Assembly (NCBI GenBank): GCA_025350365.1
Contig: JANXXY010000211.1
Span: 1 to 5,407 of the forward strand
Origin: Bacteroidales bacterium
GTDB taxonomy: Bacteria > Bacteroidota > Bacteroidia > Bacteroidales > JAAUTT01
DNA: 5,407 bases
Direction of reading: 5' to 3'
The notes beneath the pieces were generated by a model. The model did no database searches. It saw only the letters and a program-made list of their open reading frames with translations, and was not told the origin of the DNA. The position numbers and the translations under genes were made by a program. Within the stretch, counting starts at the first letter, position 1. Every line of letters begins with the position of its first letter. Below, one piece after another: positions 1 to 5,407 of this stretch.

Positions 1-1450
1 CGTCAGTGCGAGCGTTGTAACCGTAATCGCCTTTACCTTCTTTAACCTGATGAACTACAACAGCGCCATCTAACCCTGCGTTTTCAACGATTTGACGAAG
101 TGGTTCTTCAAGAGCACGACGAACGATACCGATACCTGTGGTTTCGTCTTCGTTAGATCCTTTTAAGCCATCAAGTGCACTAATTGCCCGGATGTAAGCT
201 ACGCCACCACCCGTAACAATACCTTCTTCAACAGCAGCGCGTGTTGCACTGAGTGCATCGTTAACACGGTCTTTCTTTTCCTTCATTTCAACTTCAGTAG
301 CTGCACCTATGTAAAGAACTGCAACACCGCCAGCTAATTTAGCCAAACGTTCCTGAAGTTTTTCACGATCGTAATCCGATGTGGTATTATCAATCTGAGC
401 ACGAATTTGTCCAACACGGGCTTCAATCAGTTTCTTATCGCCAGCGCCATTAACAATGGTAGTGTTATCCTTATTGATTGTTATTTTTTCAGCTTTTCCC
501 AACATTTCTAAGGTTGCACCTTCCAGTTTCAAACCTTTTTCTTCAGAGATTACTGTACCTCCGGTTAGAATGGCAATATCTTCGAGCATTTCTTTGCGAC
601 GATCGCCAAAACCAGGAGCCTTAACAGCAGCTACACGGAGTGAGCCTCTGAGTTTGTTTACAACAAGAGTAGCAAGAGCTTCACTATCTACGTCTTCAGC
701 AATAATTAAAAGGGGTTTACCCGTTTGTAATGATTGTTCGAGAATTGGAAGGAGGTCTTTCATGGTCGAAACCTTCTTGTCATAAATCAAGATGTTAGGT
801 GTTTCGAGTATACATTCCATCTTCTCAGTATCGGTTACAAAATAGGGTGATATGTAACCACGGTCGAATTGCATACCTTCAACTACTTCAACTGTAGTTT
901 CGGATGATTTAGATTCTTCAATAGTAATAACACCTTCTTTTTTCACTTTACCCATTGCCTCAGCAATAAGTTTACCTATTTCACTATCGTTATTGGCCGA
1001 TATTGTGGCTACTTGTTCAATTTTCTTAAGATCGTCACCAACTGATTTCGATTGTTTTTTGAGGTTTTCAACAACTTTGATAACCGCTTTGTCAATTCCT
1101 CTTTTTAGATCCATTGGGTTTGCACCGGCAGTTACGTTTTTTAAACCAACTGTAACCAATGATTGTGCAAGTACGGTCGCAGTGGTTGTGCCATCACCTG
1201 CATCGTCGTTAGTTTTTGAAGCAACTTCTTTTACCATTTGAGCGCCAAGATTTTCAATCTTGTTGGTAAGTTCAATTTCTTTTGCTACAGTAACGCCATC
1301 TTTGGTAATTTGTGGAGCGCCAAATTTTTTATCAATAACTACATTGCGACCTTTTGGGCCTAAAGTAACTTTAACAGCATTGGCAAGTTGATCAACGCCT
1401 TTTTTAAGTAAATCCCGGGCTTCAATATTAAATTTAATTTCTTTAGCCAT
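1..1450 (-). CDS. groL: 60 kDa chaperonin GroEL (3' end cut off by window)
   Basis: GroEL forms a double-ring cytosolic machine that folds proteins inside an ATP-driven cage capped by GroES. The minus frame from the ATG at 1450 stays open to the window edge, giving 483 complete codons; the family is usually about 540-548 residues, so roughly 60 C-terminal residues, including any GGM tail, lie outside. The translation begins MAKEIKFNIEARDLL. It shows the nucleotide-binding GPKGR (31-35), the GDGTTT loop (85-90, with the Asp matching E. coli D87), ISANND, EGMQFDRGYISPYF, KAPGFGDRRKEML and SDYDREKLQERLAKLAGG. The second ATPase aspartate is in VNDAL (D398). The chaperonin signature AAVEEGIVTGGG lies at 405-416. 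I checked the frame at several points and saw no stop or shift. It follows groES by 87 bp with no Shine-Dalgarno sequence, only an A/T-rich leader, and is presumably co-transcribed with groES. The identification is effectively certain. Confidence 0.98.
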   Translation of the reverse strand, partial: MAKEIKFNIEARDLLKKGVDQLANAVKVTLGPKGRNVVIDKKFGAPQITKDGVTVAKEIELTNKIENLGAQMVKEVASKTNDDAGDGTTTATVLAQSLVTVGLKNVTAGANPMDLKRGIDKAVIKVVENLKKQSKSVGDDLKKIEQVATISANNDSEIGKLIAEAMGKVKKEGVITIEESKSSETTVEVVEGMQFDRGYISPYFVTDTEKMECILETPNILIYDKKVSTMKDLLPILEQSLQTGKPLLIIAEDVDSEALATLVVNKLRGSLRVAAVKAPGFGDRRKEMLEDIAILTGGTVISEEKGLKLEGATLEMLGKAEKITINKDNTTIVNGAGDKKLIEARVGQIRAQIDNTTSDYDREKLQERLAKLAGGVAVLYIGAATEVEMKEKKDRVNDALSATRAAVEEGIVTGGGVAYIRAISALDGLKGSNEDETTGIGIVRRALEEPLRQIVENAGLDGAVVVHQVKEGKGDYGYNARTD

Positions 1451-1499
1451 AAAACAATTTTTTTAAATATTATTTTCTATTGATTATTAATAATTTAAG

Positions 1500-1520
1500 T
1501 ATATTTCAATTTGAAATATA
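1500..1520. repeat. 21-bp A/T palindrome in the groES-groEL spacer
   Basis: TATATTTC (1500-1507) and GAAATATA (1513-1520) are perfect inverted repeats around the 5-base centre AATTT. In the minus-strand transcript this makes an 8-bp, mostly A-U stem 18 nt after the groES stop and about 50 nt before the groEL start. It lacks a G/C-rich stem and a run of U directly after it, so it is not a convincing terminator. It could be an mRNA processing or stability element, or simply chance in a very A/T-rich spacer. Confidence 0.4.
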
Positions 1521-1537
1521 AAATAATAAATTGAAAA

Positions 1538-1816
1538 TTATATGACGGCGAGGATGTCAGACTGACGCATCATTAAATAGTCTTTTCCATCGACATTTAA
1601 TTCAGTTCCTGCATATTTTCCATACAATACAACATCGCCAATCTTAACTTCCATTTTGTCATCTTTGGTGCCAGGTCCAGCCGCAATAACAGTTCCTTTT
1701 TGTGGTTTTTCCTTTGCTGTATCCGGAATAATAATTCCACTTGCAGTTTTTTCTTCAGCTTGCACAGGCATAACAAGTACTCTGTCTGCTAATGGTTTAA
1801 TTTTAACTTCTGCCAT
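1538..1816 (-). CDS. groES: 10 kDa co-chaperonin GroES
   Basis: GroES is the heptameric lid that closes the GroEL folding cage. The 92-residue product is close to the usual 90-97. Domain marks in order are the N-terminal KPLADRVLVMP (7-17), the mobile loop around residues 20-34 with the hydrophobic GIIIP that docks on GroEL, then GTVIAAGPG, the VKIGDVVLYGKYAGTEL core and a C-terminal YLMMRQSDILAVI. The start is fixed because an in-frame TAA lies five codons upstream, with no other ATG between. No Shine-Dalgarno sequence is visible; the leader is A/T-rich. It is the first gene of the groES-groEL unit, which is separated from the upstream secG operon by a strong terminator and about 200 bp of leader. 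No CIRCE operator (TTAGCACTC-N9-GAGTGCTAA) is present upstream, so HrcA control is not indicated. Confidence 0.98.
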   Translation of the reverse strand: MAEVKIKPLADRVLVMPVQAEEKTASGIIIPDTAKEKPQKGTVIAAGPGTKDDKMEVKIGDVVLYGKYAGTELNVDGKDYLMMRQSDILAVI

Positions 1817-2009
1817 TTTAATATTTATTTAAGGTTAAACATTCATTTTTCTGTTGGTAACTAGTCATATTTTATGCCAAAGTCTGAATTTGCCAATTTA
1901 GGGGTTCTAATACGCCATTTTTTCAGCAAGGAAAGAAAACCATGTCAGCCTTTATAGACATATATTATTCATTATGTATGTTTTCCATACCTTAGTCTAT
2001 AGTTTGTCC
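1817..2009. other. groES upstream non-coding region
   Basis: Together with the adjoining terminator this forms the longest gap between genes in the window. Besides the candidate groES promoter it holds small inverted repeats, such as GTATG/CATAC at 1976-1990 and GAAAAC/GTTTTC at 1935-1940 and 1980-1985. No CIRCE element, riboswitch or tRNA is recognisable. Minus-strand ATGs open only frames of up to about 12 codons, with nothing to support translation. Confidence 0.5.
1869..1896 (-). promoter_or_regulatory. Candidate promoter for groES-groEL
   Basis: On the minus strand, TTGGCA (1896-1891) is followed after 16 bp by TAAAAT (1874-1869), resembling a sigma-70 -35/-10 pair. It would start transcription near 1862 and give a leader of about 46 nt before groES. 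A second TTGGCA (1880-1875) abuts the -10-like box. The typical Bacteroidota -7 element TAnnTTTG is not found anywhere in the groES upstream region, so this assignment is tentative. Confidence 0.3.
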
Positions 2010-2049
2010 AAAAAAAAATGTCAGTATGAATGACATACTGACATTTTTT
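2010..2049 (-). terminator. Strong stem-loop terminator after secG
   Basis: The arms 2013-2028 and 2034-2049 are perfectly complementary over 16 bp around a 5-base loop (AATGA on the plus strand). The 11-bp core ATGTCAGTATG is flanked by A and T runs. Read on the minus strand, the hairpin starts 17 nt past the secG stop codon and its 3' arm runs into nine T residues (2018-2010), a classic intrinsic terminator. The A run before the stem makes it potentially bidirectional, although no plus-strand gene ends here. It separates the activator-lptE-TPR-secG operon from groES-groEL. Confidence 0.93.
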
Positions 2050-2066
2050 GAATTTCCATGCTAAAA

Positions 2067-2468
2067 TTATTTCGTAGCGTCCTTTTTTGTTTCAGGTGCA
2101 GTGCTAGGTTTACCTTTGCTTGCAGGTGCTGTACTTTTTGTATTGCTTCCGGCAGCAGGGGCAGTTGTTGGAAATTGTGGAGCTGCAGATGGATCATTTG
2201 AGTTTTTTACTTGTTCCTCAATAGCCGATTTTTTGGCAGTTTCTCCGCGAGGGATAGTAATAGAAGCCAGTAAACATAGAAACAATAGGCTACCAGCCAA
2301 AGTCCATGTTGCCTTTTCAAGAAAATCGGCTGTTTTTCTAACACCCATAAACTGATTAGATGCCGAAAATGAAGAAGCTAATCCTCCACCTCTTGAGTTC
2401 TGAACAAGTACTATTAAAATTAATATAACGCAAACAGCTAAAATTAAAATTGATAAAAATACGTACAT
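2067..2468 (-). CDS. secG: Preprotein translocase subunit SecG
   Basis: SecG is the small inner-membrane subunit that assists SecYE/SecA protein export. The 133-residue product has the expected two membrane helices (about residues 2-22 and 53-72). Between them lies the family hallmark loop VQNSRGGGLASSF (22-34), followed by a NQFMGVRKTADFLEKATW segment. After the second helix comes a soluble low-complexity tail (78-133) rich in Ala, Thr, Pro, Ser and Lys, including two STAP units (112-115 and 122-125). The tail makes it longer than E. coli SecG (110 residues); to my knowledge such extensions are common in Bacteroidota. The start is fixed by an in-frame TAG three codons upstream. The gene lies 11 bp after the TPR-like gene and is last in its operon, with a terminator 17 nt beyond its stop. 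Confidence 0.95.
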   Translation of the reverse strand: MYVFLSILILAVCVILILIVLVQNSRGGGLASSFSASNQFMGVRKTADFLEKATWTLAGSLLFLCLLASITIPRGETAKKSAIEEQVKNSNDPSAAPQFPTTAPAAGSNTKSTAPASKGKPSTAPETKKDATK

Positions 2469-2479
2469 AAGTGTCTATT

Positions 2480-3256
2480 TTATAATTGTTTGATATTTTT
2501 TCTGAGATCTTCGATACGACTGGCAAAGTAAGTGCTTTTTTCGGGAAATTTCAAAATTAATTTCTCGTAAACCGAAATCGCTTTCTCAAAAAGTTTTTGA
2601 CTGGTATAAATTAAAGCCAATGTTTCTGTTGCCAGTTCTTCAGGTTCTATATTACTCGGCTCCGAAATATCTTCATGAGTATCCGTTATTTGCATTCTAT
2701 TAGGAGTAAAAGCCGGATTCTTGTCAATAAACTGAGATATTAAATCCATAGATGAAGGCATTACTTCCGGCTCTTTTGAAGGTTCGATAATTTTAGTTTC
2801 CAAAGCCTGCTCATCTTCGGCAAATTCCATAATTTCACCTGTGTTACCAAAATCCACCGTTGATTTATCATTTACACTAATCTCAAAATCAACAACTTTG
2901 CTAGGCTCATCTTCAATTCCCTGAGTATCTTCAAAATCAAGTAATTCCTGTGTTGATTTTTGACTGTTAATAAGTATCTGATCAGCCTGATCCTTTAGAA
3001 CAGGTTTTAAAATAACAGTTCTCGAAATATTATGGATAAAATTGAATAATACTTTACGGTCGCTAACATAGATAGCAGATTCTCTTAACTGAAGATCAAA
3101 TTTATCGCTATTTGTATTATACAAATTGTACAGCAGTAATATATGAGCAGTTTGAAAATTAGGAAATTTACTGATTAAATCATACAAAGACTTTGTATCA
3201 GCTTGAGTCATTGACTCTGGCGACTGCATGATGTGAAAAAAGCGTTCGTTGTTCAT
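2480..3256 (-). CDS. TPR-containing protein of unknown function
   Basis: This is a 258-residue protein with no signal peptide or membrane segment, so probably cytoplasmic. Three parts can be seen. The N-terminal helical region (about 1-80) contains LYDLISKFPNFQTAHILLL. An acidic, likely disordered middle (about 105-165) is rich in Asp and Glu. A short motif SMDLISQFIDKNPAF (169-183) precedes a C-terminal TPR-like helix pair (about 206-240: LALIYTSQKLFEKAISVYEKLILKFPE) and a basic end. The single recognisable TPR and the N-terminal FPNFQTAHILLL stretch suggest helical-repeat protein-protein binding. The start is the only ATG after the lptE stop, whose TAA is in frame 18 bp upstream. It sits between lptE and secG with 18-bp and 11-bp gaps, so it is co-expressed with both. 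I recall similar proteins at this position in Bacteroidota, but no function is known to me; a role in envelope assembly is inferred only from position. Confidence 0.85.
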   Translation of the reverse strand: MNNERFFHIMQSPESMTQADTKSLYDLISKFPNFQTAHILLLYNLYNTNSDKFDLQLRESAIYVSDRKVLFNFIHNISRTVILKPVLKDQADQILINSQKSTQELLDFEDTQGIEDEPSKVVDFEISVNDKSTVDFGNTGEIMEFAEDEQALETKIIEPSKEPEVMPSSMDLISQFIDKNPAFTPNRMQITDTHEDISEPSNIEPEELATETLALIYTSQKLFEKAISVYEKLILKFPEKSTYFASRIEDLRKNIKQL

Positions 3257-3274
3257 AATAATTGAGATATTGGG

Positions 3275-3808
3275 TTACCAGTTAACAAAAGCTTTATTAA
3301 ATATGTCTTCCACTAATTTTTCAACAATTTCTTTTTCCAAATACTGATCTTCTGCACTTTGCACGCTCATTTGGGAATCGTAATCTTTGTATCGTGAAAA
3401 TGAGGTATCGTAATCGTATTGACCATCCTTCGCATTATTGTACTTCAATCTAACAGTAACCGATAACCGGTTAAGTGCGGCTGTGGCATTATTTCCCCCT
3501 TGAATGGCCATAGGTTGTGTTCCATAACTTTCAATGGAACCTTCCAGATTGACATCACCCACACCATTCACAATTTTCAAACGAGTTTGTGATAAAATTT
3601 TATCTTTTAACTTTTCTGTAAGCAACTGGGCAAGCTTGGGATTTCCCAATGGCGCTCTATTTTGAAAATATTGAACCGATGCCGTTTTAATATCAACTGA
3701 AATAGAAGCTCCACCGGTTGAGTATTTTATTTTACATCCACATAATGTTACTAATAAAAGTGGAATAAAAGCAAAAATTATAACTCTGTTTAATATACTG
3801 TAATTCAT
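3275..3808 (-). CDS. lptE: LptE-like LPS-assembly lipoprotein
   Basis: In Gram-negative bacteria LptE is an outer-membrane lipoprotein that plugs the LptD barrel and helps insert LPS into the outer leaflet. The 177-residue product starts with a basic N-region and a hydrophobic stretch (9-22) ending in the lipobox L22-C23-G24-C25, so C25 is the predicted lipidated cysteine. The mature part begins KIKYSTGGASI. It contains VQYFQNRAPLGNPKLAQLL, the LPS-assembly-like strand pattern around VNLEGSIESY, and the C-terminal EKLVEDIFNKAFVNW typical of the Bacteroidota form. Sequence similarity to E. coli LptE is weak, so the name rests on family pattern, lipobox, size and context. The start is fixed by an in-frame TAG three codons upstream. 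It follows the activator gene by 11 bp and precedes the TPR gene by 18 bp. A divergent kdsB nearby, also in LPS biogenesis, supports the role. Confidence 0.87.
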   Translation of the reverse strand: MNYSILNRVIIFAFIPLLLVTLCGCKIKYSTGGASISVDIKTASVQYFQNRAPLGNPKLAQLLTEKLKDKILSQTRLKIVNGVGDVNLEGSIESYGTQPMAIQGGNNATAALNRLSVTVRLKYNNAKDGQYDYDTSFSRYKDYDSQMSVQSAEDQYLEKEIVEKLVEDIFNKAFVNW

Positions 3809-3819
3809 AGCATTCTACT

Positions 3820-5052
3820 TTACTCCAAATTATATTCTTTTATTTTCCGATACAAGGTTCGTTCAGATATACCAAGCTCATTAGCTGCATGTTTGCGTTT
3901 GCCACCATGTTTTTCCAATGCTTTTTTAATCAGTTCCATTTCCTTATCGCTGAGGGACAGAGATTCTTCAAAAACCTCTTCGGTATCCTGAATATGTTCA
4001 GGATCTTCATGTTTAAATTCTATTGTTTTAGGAGGCGTTGATGAGTTATCGATCGGGCTTATATCACTATATAGTTTTTTAATTATCTGAGCATTCTTTT
4101 CGCGCACATTTGCTTGATCCCCTCCCTTCTGAAGCATGTCAACCACCAGCTTTTTGAGGTCGTTCATGTCATTTTTCATATCGAAAAGTATCTTGTAAAG
4201 AATTTCCCTGTCAGAAGCAAATGTTTTATGATCCTCCTGATTATTATAAATAGCTGGAAGCTTAACACTTGAAATACCAGGAAGATATTTATGAAGTGTG
4301 GCGGCGGAAAGATTCCTGTTTGTTTCTATTACCGATATCTGTTCGGCAATATTTTTTAATTGTCTTATGTTTCCAGGCCATCCGTATGAAATTAGTAATG
4401 CTTGTGCCTCATCATCGAGGACTATGGACGGCATCCGGTATTTATCTGCAAAATCAATTGCAAACTTTCTGAAAAGTAAGTTAATATCTTCAATCCTGTC
4501 GCGAAGTGGGGGAATGAATATTGGAACAGTATTTAGCCGATAATACAAATCTTCGCGAAATTTACCCATTTGTATTGCTTTATCAACATTAATATTGGTG
4601 GCAGCAATTACACGCACGTTGGTTTTTTGCACCTTCGATGATCCTACACGTATGAACTCGCCTGTCTCCAATACCCTCAATAACCTCACCTGTGTTGAAA
4701 GAGGCAAATCGGCCACCTCGTCCAAAAAGATTGTTCCTCCACTGGCGCCTTCAAAGTAACCCTTTCTGCTATCGGAAGCACCGGTAAACGATCCTTTCTC
4801 GTGCCCGAACAACTCGGAATCAATCGTGCCTTCAGGTATAGCGCCACAGTTAACGGCAATATAACTTCCATGTTTGCGAGCGCTAAATTGATGAATTATT
4901 TGTGGAAACACTTCTTTACCAACACCACTTTCTCCGGTAATAAGCACTGATAAATCGGTTGGAGCCACCTGAACAGCAATATCAATAGCTCTGTTTAAGC
5001 CAACTCCATTGCCAATTATACCAAACCGTAGTTTAACTTTTTGAACTTCCAT
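3820..5052 (-). CDS. Sigma-54-dependent transcriptional activator without sensor domain
   Basis: This enhancer-binding protein uses ATP hydrolysis to open promoters bound by sigma-54 (RpoN) polymerase. The 410 residues contain an AAA+ core from about residue 12 to 258. Visible motifs are Walker A GESGVGKE (40-47), the sigma-54-contacting loop GSFTGA (87-92, canonical GAFTGA with A changed to S), Walker B IFLDE (108-112), sensor I AATN (150-153), FREDLYYRLN (165-174) carrying the arginine-finger positions R166 and R172, and GWPGNIRQL (224-232, sensor II). A charged helical linker (about 280-330) and an acidic stretch lead to a Fis-type helix-turn-helix (368-408: HAANELGISERTLYRKIKEY). There is no room for a receiver, GAF or PAS domain, since the AAA+ domain starts almost at residue 1, as in PspF. 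The start is fixed by an in-frame TAA two codons upstream. It is first in the operon with lptE, the TPR gene and secG; its targets cannot be read from the window. Confidence 0.95.
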   Translation of the reverse strand: MEVQKVKLRFGIIGNGVGLNRAIDIAVQVAPTDLSVLITGESGVGKEVFPQIIHQFSARKHGSYIAVNCGAIPEGTIDSELFGHEKGSFTGASDSRKGYFEGASGGTIFLDEVADLPLSTQVRLLRVLETGEFIRVGSSKVQKTNVRVIAATNINVDKAIQMGKFREDLYYRLNTVPIFIPPLRDRIEDINLLFRKFAIDFADKYRMPSIVLDDEAQALLISYGWPGNIRQLKNIAEQISVIETNRNLSAATLHKYLPGISSVKLPAIYNNQEDHKTFASDREILYKILFDMKNDMNDLKKLVVDMLQKGGDQANVREKNAQIIKKLYSDISPIDNSSTPPKTIEFKHEDPEHIQDTEEVFEESLSLSDKEMELIKKALEKHGGKRKHAANELGISERTLYRKIKEYNLE

Positions 5053-5093
5053 ACCTTATCTAACTTCGAAATGCATCAATTATTATTAATTTT

Positions 5094-5121
5094 TTGACTG
5101 CCAAAAATACAACTATATACT
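5094..5121 (+). promoter_or_regulatory. Candidate sigma-70-like promoter toward kdsB
   Basis: TTGACT (5094-5099) is followed after 16 bp by TATACT (5116-5121), a good match to the general -35/-10 pattern, about 70 bp before the kdsB start. Bacteroidota polymerase prefers TTTG/TAnnTTTG, so this match may be coincidental in A/T-rich DNA. It overlaps the region where transcription of the divergent operon would begin. Confidence 0.25.
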
Positions 5122-5123
5122 GA

Positions 5124-5131
5124 CAAAATTA
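5124..5131 (-). promoter_or_regulatory. Candidate Bacteroidota -7 element for the activator-lptE-TPR-secG operon
   Basis: On the minus strand the sequence TAATTTTG matches the Bacteroidota primary-sigma -7 consensus TAnnTTTG exactly. It lies 71 bp upstream of the activator ATG, implying a leader of roughly 65 nt. No clear TTTG -33 element is seen 17-21 bp further upstream, so the promoter would be weak or activator-dependent if real. Confidence 0.4.
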
Positions 5132-5158
5132 CAATTGCTATAGAGTTTTGTATTGTCC

Positions 5159-5176
5159 TTTTGGCTATTTTTGGCT
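5159..5176 (+). repeat. Tandem TTTTGGCT direct repeat before kdsB
   Basis: Two exact copies of TTTTGGCT (5159-5166 and 5169-5176) are separated by AT, giving a 10-bp period, close to one helical turn. They overlap the candidate -7 element for kdsB. A related TTTTTGGC lies on the minus strand at 5107-5100. The arrangement would suit a protein binding the same face of the DNA, but it may be chance in low-complexity sequence. Confidence 0.5.
5166..5173 (+). promoter_or_regulatory. Candidate Bacteroidota -7 element for kdsB
   Basis: TATTTTTG matches the TAnnTTTG consensus exactly, 18 bp upstream of the kdsB ATG. A TTTG at 5147-5150 lies 15 bp upstream, slightly closer than the usual 17-21 bp. 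If used, the leader would be only about 12 nt. It competes with the sigma-70-like pair further upstream as the kdsB promoter; the sequence alone does not decide. Confidence 0.35.
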
Positions 5177-5191
5177 TCAAAACGAAAAACA

Positions 5192-5407
5192 ATGCTGCAA
5201 TTTGCCGGAATTATCCCAGCCCGATATGCCTCAACCCGTTTTCCGGGTAAACCATTGGTAATGATTAATGGAAAAACCATGATTCACAGGGTTTATTTAC
5301 AGGCTAGTAAAGTGATTGACAATGTATGCGTTGCCACAGATGATATACGGATTGAAAAAGAAGTAAAAAATTTTGGCGGAAATGTTATCATGACGTCTCC
5401 ATACCAT
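5192..5407 (+). CDS. kdsB: 3-deoxy-manno-octulosonate cytidylyltransferase (CMP-Kdo synthetase), 5' part
   Basis: KdsB couples Kdo to CMP from CTP in the cytoplasm, the activation step before Kdo is transferred to lipid A. Only the first 72 codons are present (family about 250 residues), and the gene runs off the right edge. The N-terminus shows the diagnostic CTP-binding signature PARYASTRFPGKPL (9-22), then GKTMIHRVYLQA (27-38), VCVATDDIRI (45-54) and FGGNVIMTS (61-69). These match KdsB in order and spacing and separate it from other nucleotidyltransferases such as IspD or NeuA. ATG 5192 is the first ATG after an in-frame TAG at 5141. The preceding bases are A-rich (AAAACGAAAAACA) with no Shine-Dalgarno sequence. 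It is divergent from the activator-lptE operon, sharing a 139-bp control region, and both sides feed LPS biogenesis. Confidence 0.95.
   Translation, partial: MLQFAGIIPARYASTRFPGKPLVMINGKTMIHRVYLQASKVIDNVCVATDDIRIEKEVKNFGGNVIMTSPYH

Noticed and set aside
456..1241. Plus-strand open frames at 456-785 and 993-1241
   Set aside because: They lie opposite the intact groEL frame and have no recognisable protein features.
1..1450. Possible frameshift or broken groEL, because no stop codon is seen
   Set aside because: The frame is continuous from the ATG to the window edge with family motifs throughout; the missing end is due to the window boundary.
1875..1896. Possible sigma-54 promoter starting TTGGCA before groES
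   Set aside because: With the required 10-bp spacing, the -12 position reads CT instead of GC.
1817..2009. Small leader peptides or an RNA thermometer before groES
   Set aside because: The open frames are at most about 12 codons, with no regulatory pattern, and the leader folds only into weak A-U pairs with no convincing structure masking the start.
2101..2355. Plus-strand open frame opposite secG
   Set aside because: It is antisense to a clear SecG gene, and its apparent hydrophobic pattern mirrors the Ala/Thr/Pro-rich tail codons.
4269..4871. Open frames at 4269-4472 (+), 4298-4543 (+) and 4686-4871 (-)
   Set aside because: All fall inside the AAA+ domain of the activator in other frames and match nothing recognisable.
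5161..5176. Possible sigma-54 promoter TTGG...TTTGGC upstream of kdsB
   Set aside because: The GG and GC dinucleotides are separated by 9 bp, not the strictly required 10, and the TTGCW part is poor.

Overview
The window reads as a chromosomal housekeeping segment from a Bacteroidota bacterium, most likely of the Bacteroidales/Marinilabiliales kind. The evidence is an AT-rich sequence, start codons preceded by A/T-rich stretches instead of Shine-Dalgarno sequences, Bacteroidota-style promoter -7 elements (TAnnTTTG) in one intergenic region, a SecG with a long Ala/Thr/Pro/Lys tail, and the order sigma-54 activator - lptE - TPR-like protein - secG, which I recall as common in this phylum (recollection, not searched).

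Layout from right to left, following the minus-strand genes. At the far right a plus-strand kdsB (CMP-Kdo synthetase) begins and runs off the window. It is divergent, across 139 bp, from a four-gene minus-strand operon: a sigma-54-dependent activator with no sensor domain, an LptE-like outer-membrane lipoprotein, a TPR-containing protein of unknown function, and SecG. Gaps within this operon are 11-18 bp and there is no internal terminator. A 16-bp perfect stem-loop just after secG ends the operon. A 250-bp intergenic stretch then carries the groES leader and a candidate promoter, followed by groES and groEL (minus strand). groEL leaves the window at its 3' end, with about 60 C-terminal residues missing.

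How the genes fit together: KdsB activates Kdo for the LPS core, LptE helps insert LPS into the outer membrane, and SecG supports export of envelope proteins, so the right half has an envelope-biogenesis theme. The activator lacks a receiver, GAF or PAS domain, so its control must come from its expression level or a partner protein. A link between it and envelope stress is my inference. GroES/GroEL form the cytosolic chaperonin and appear to be a separate transcription unit.

No mobile elements, CRISPR arrays, tRNAs or rRNAs are visible, and no gene looks broken. I found no convincing new multi-gene system. The best open questions are the activator's target genes, the unknown TPR protein, and short repeats in the two promoter regions.
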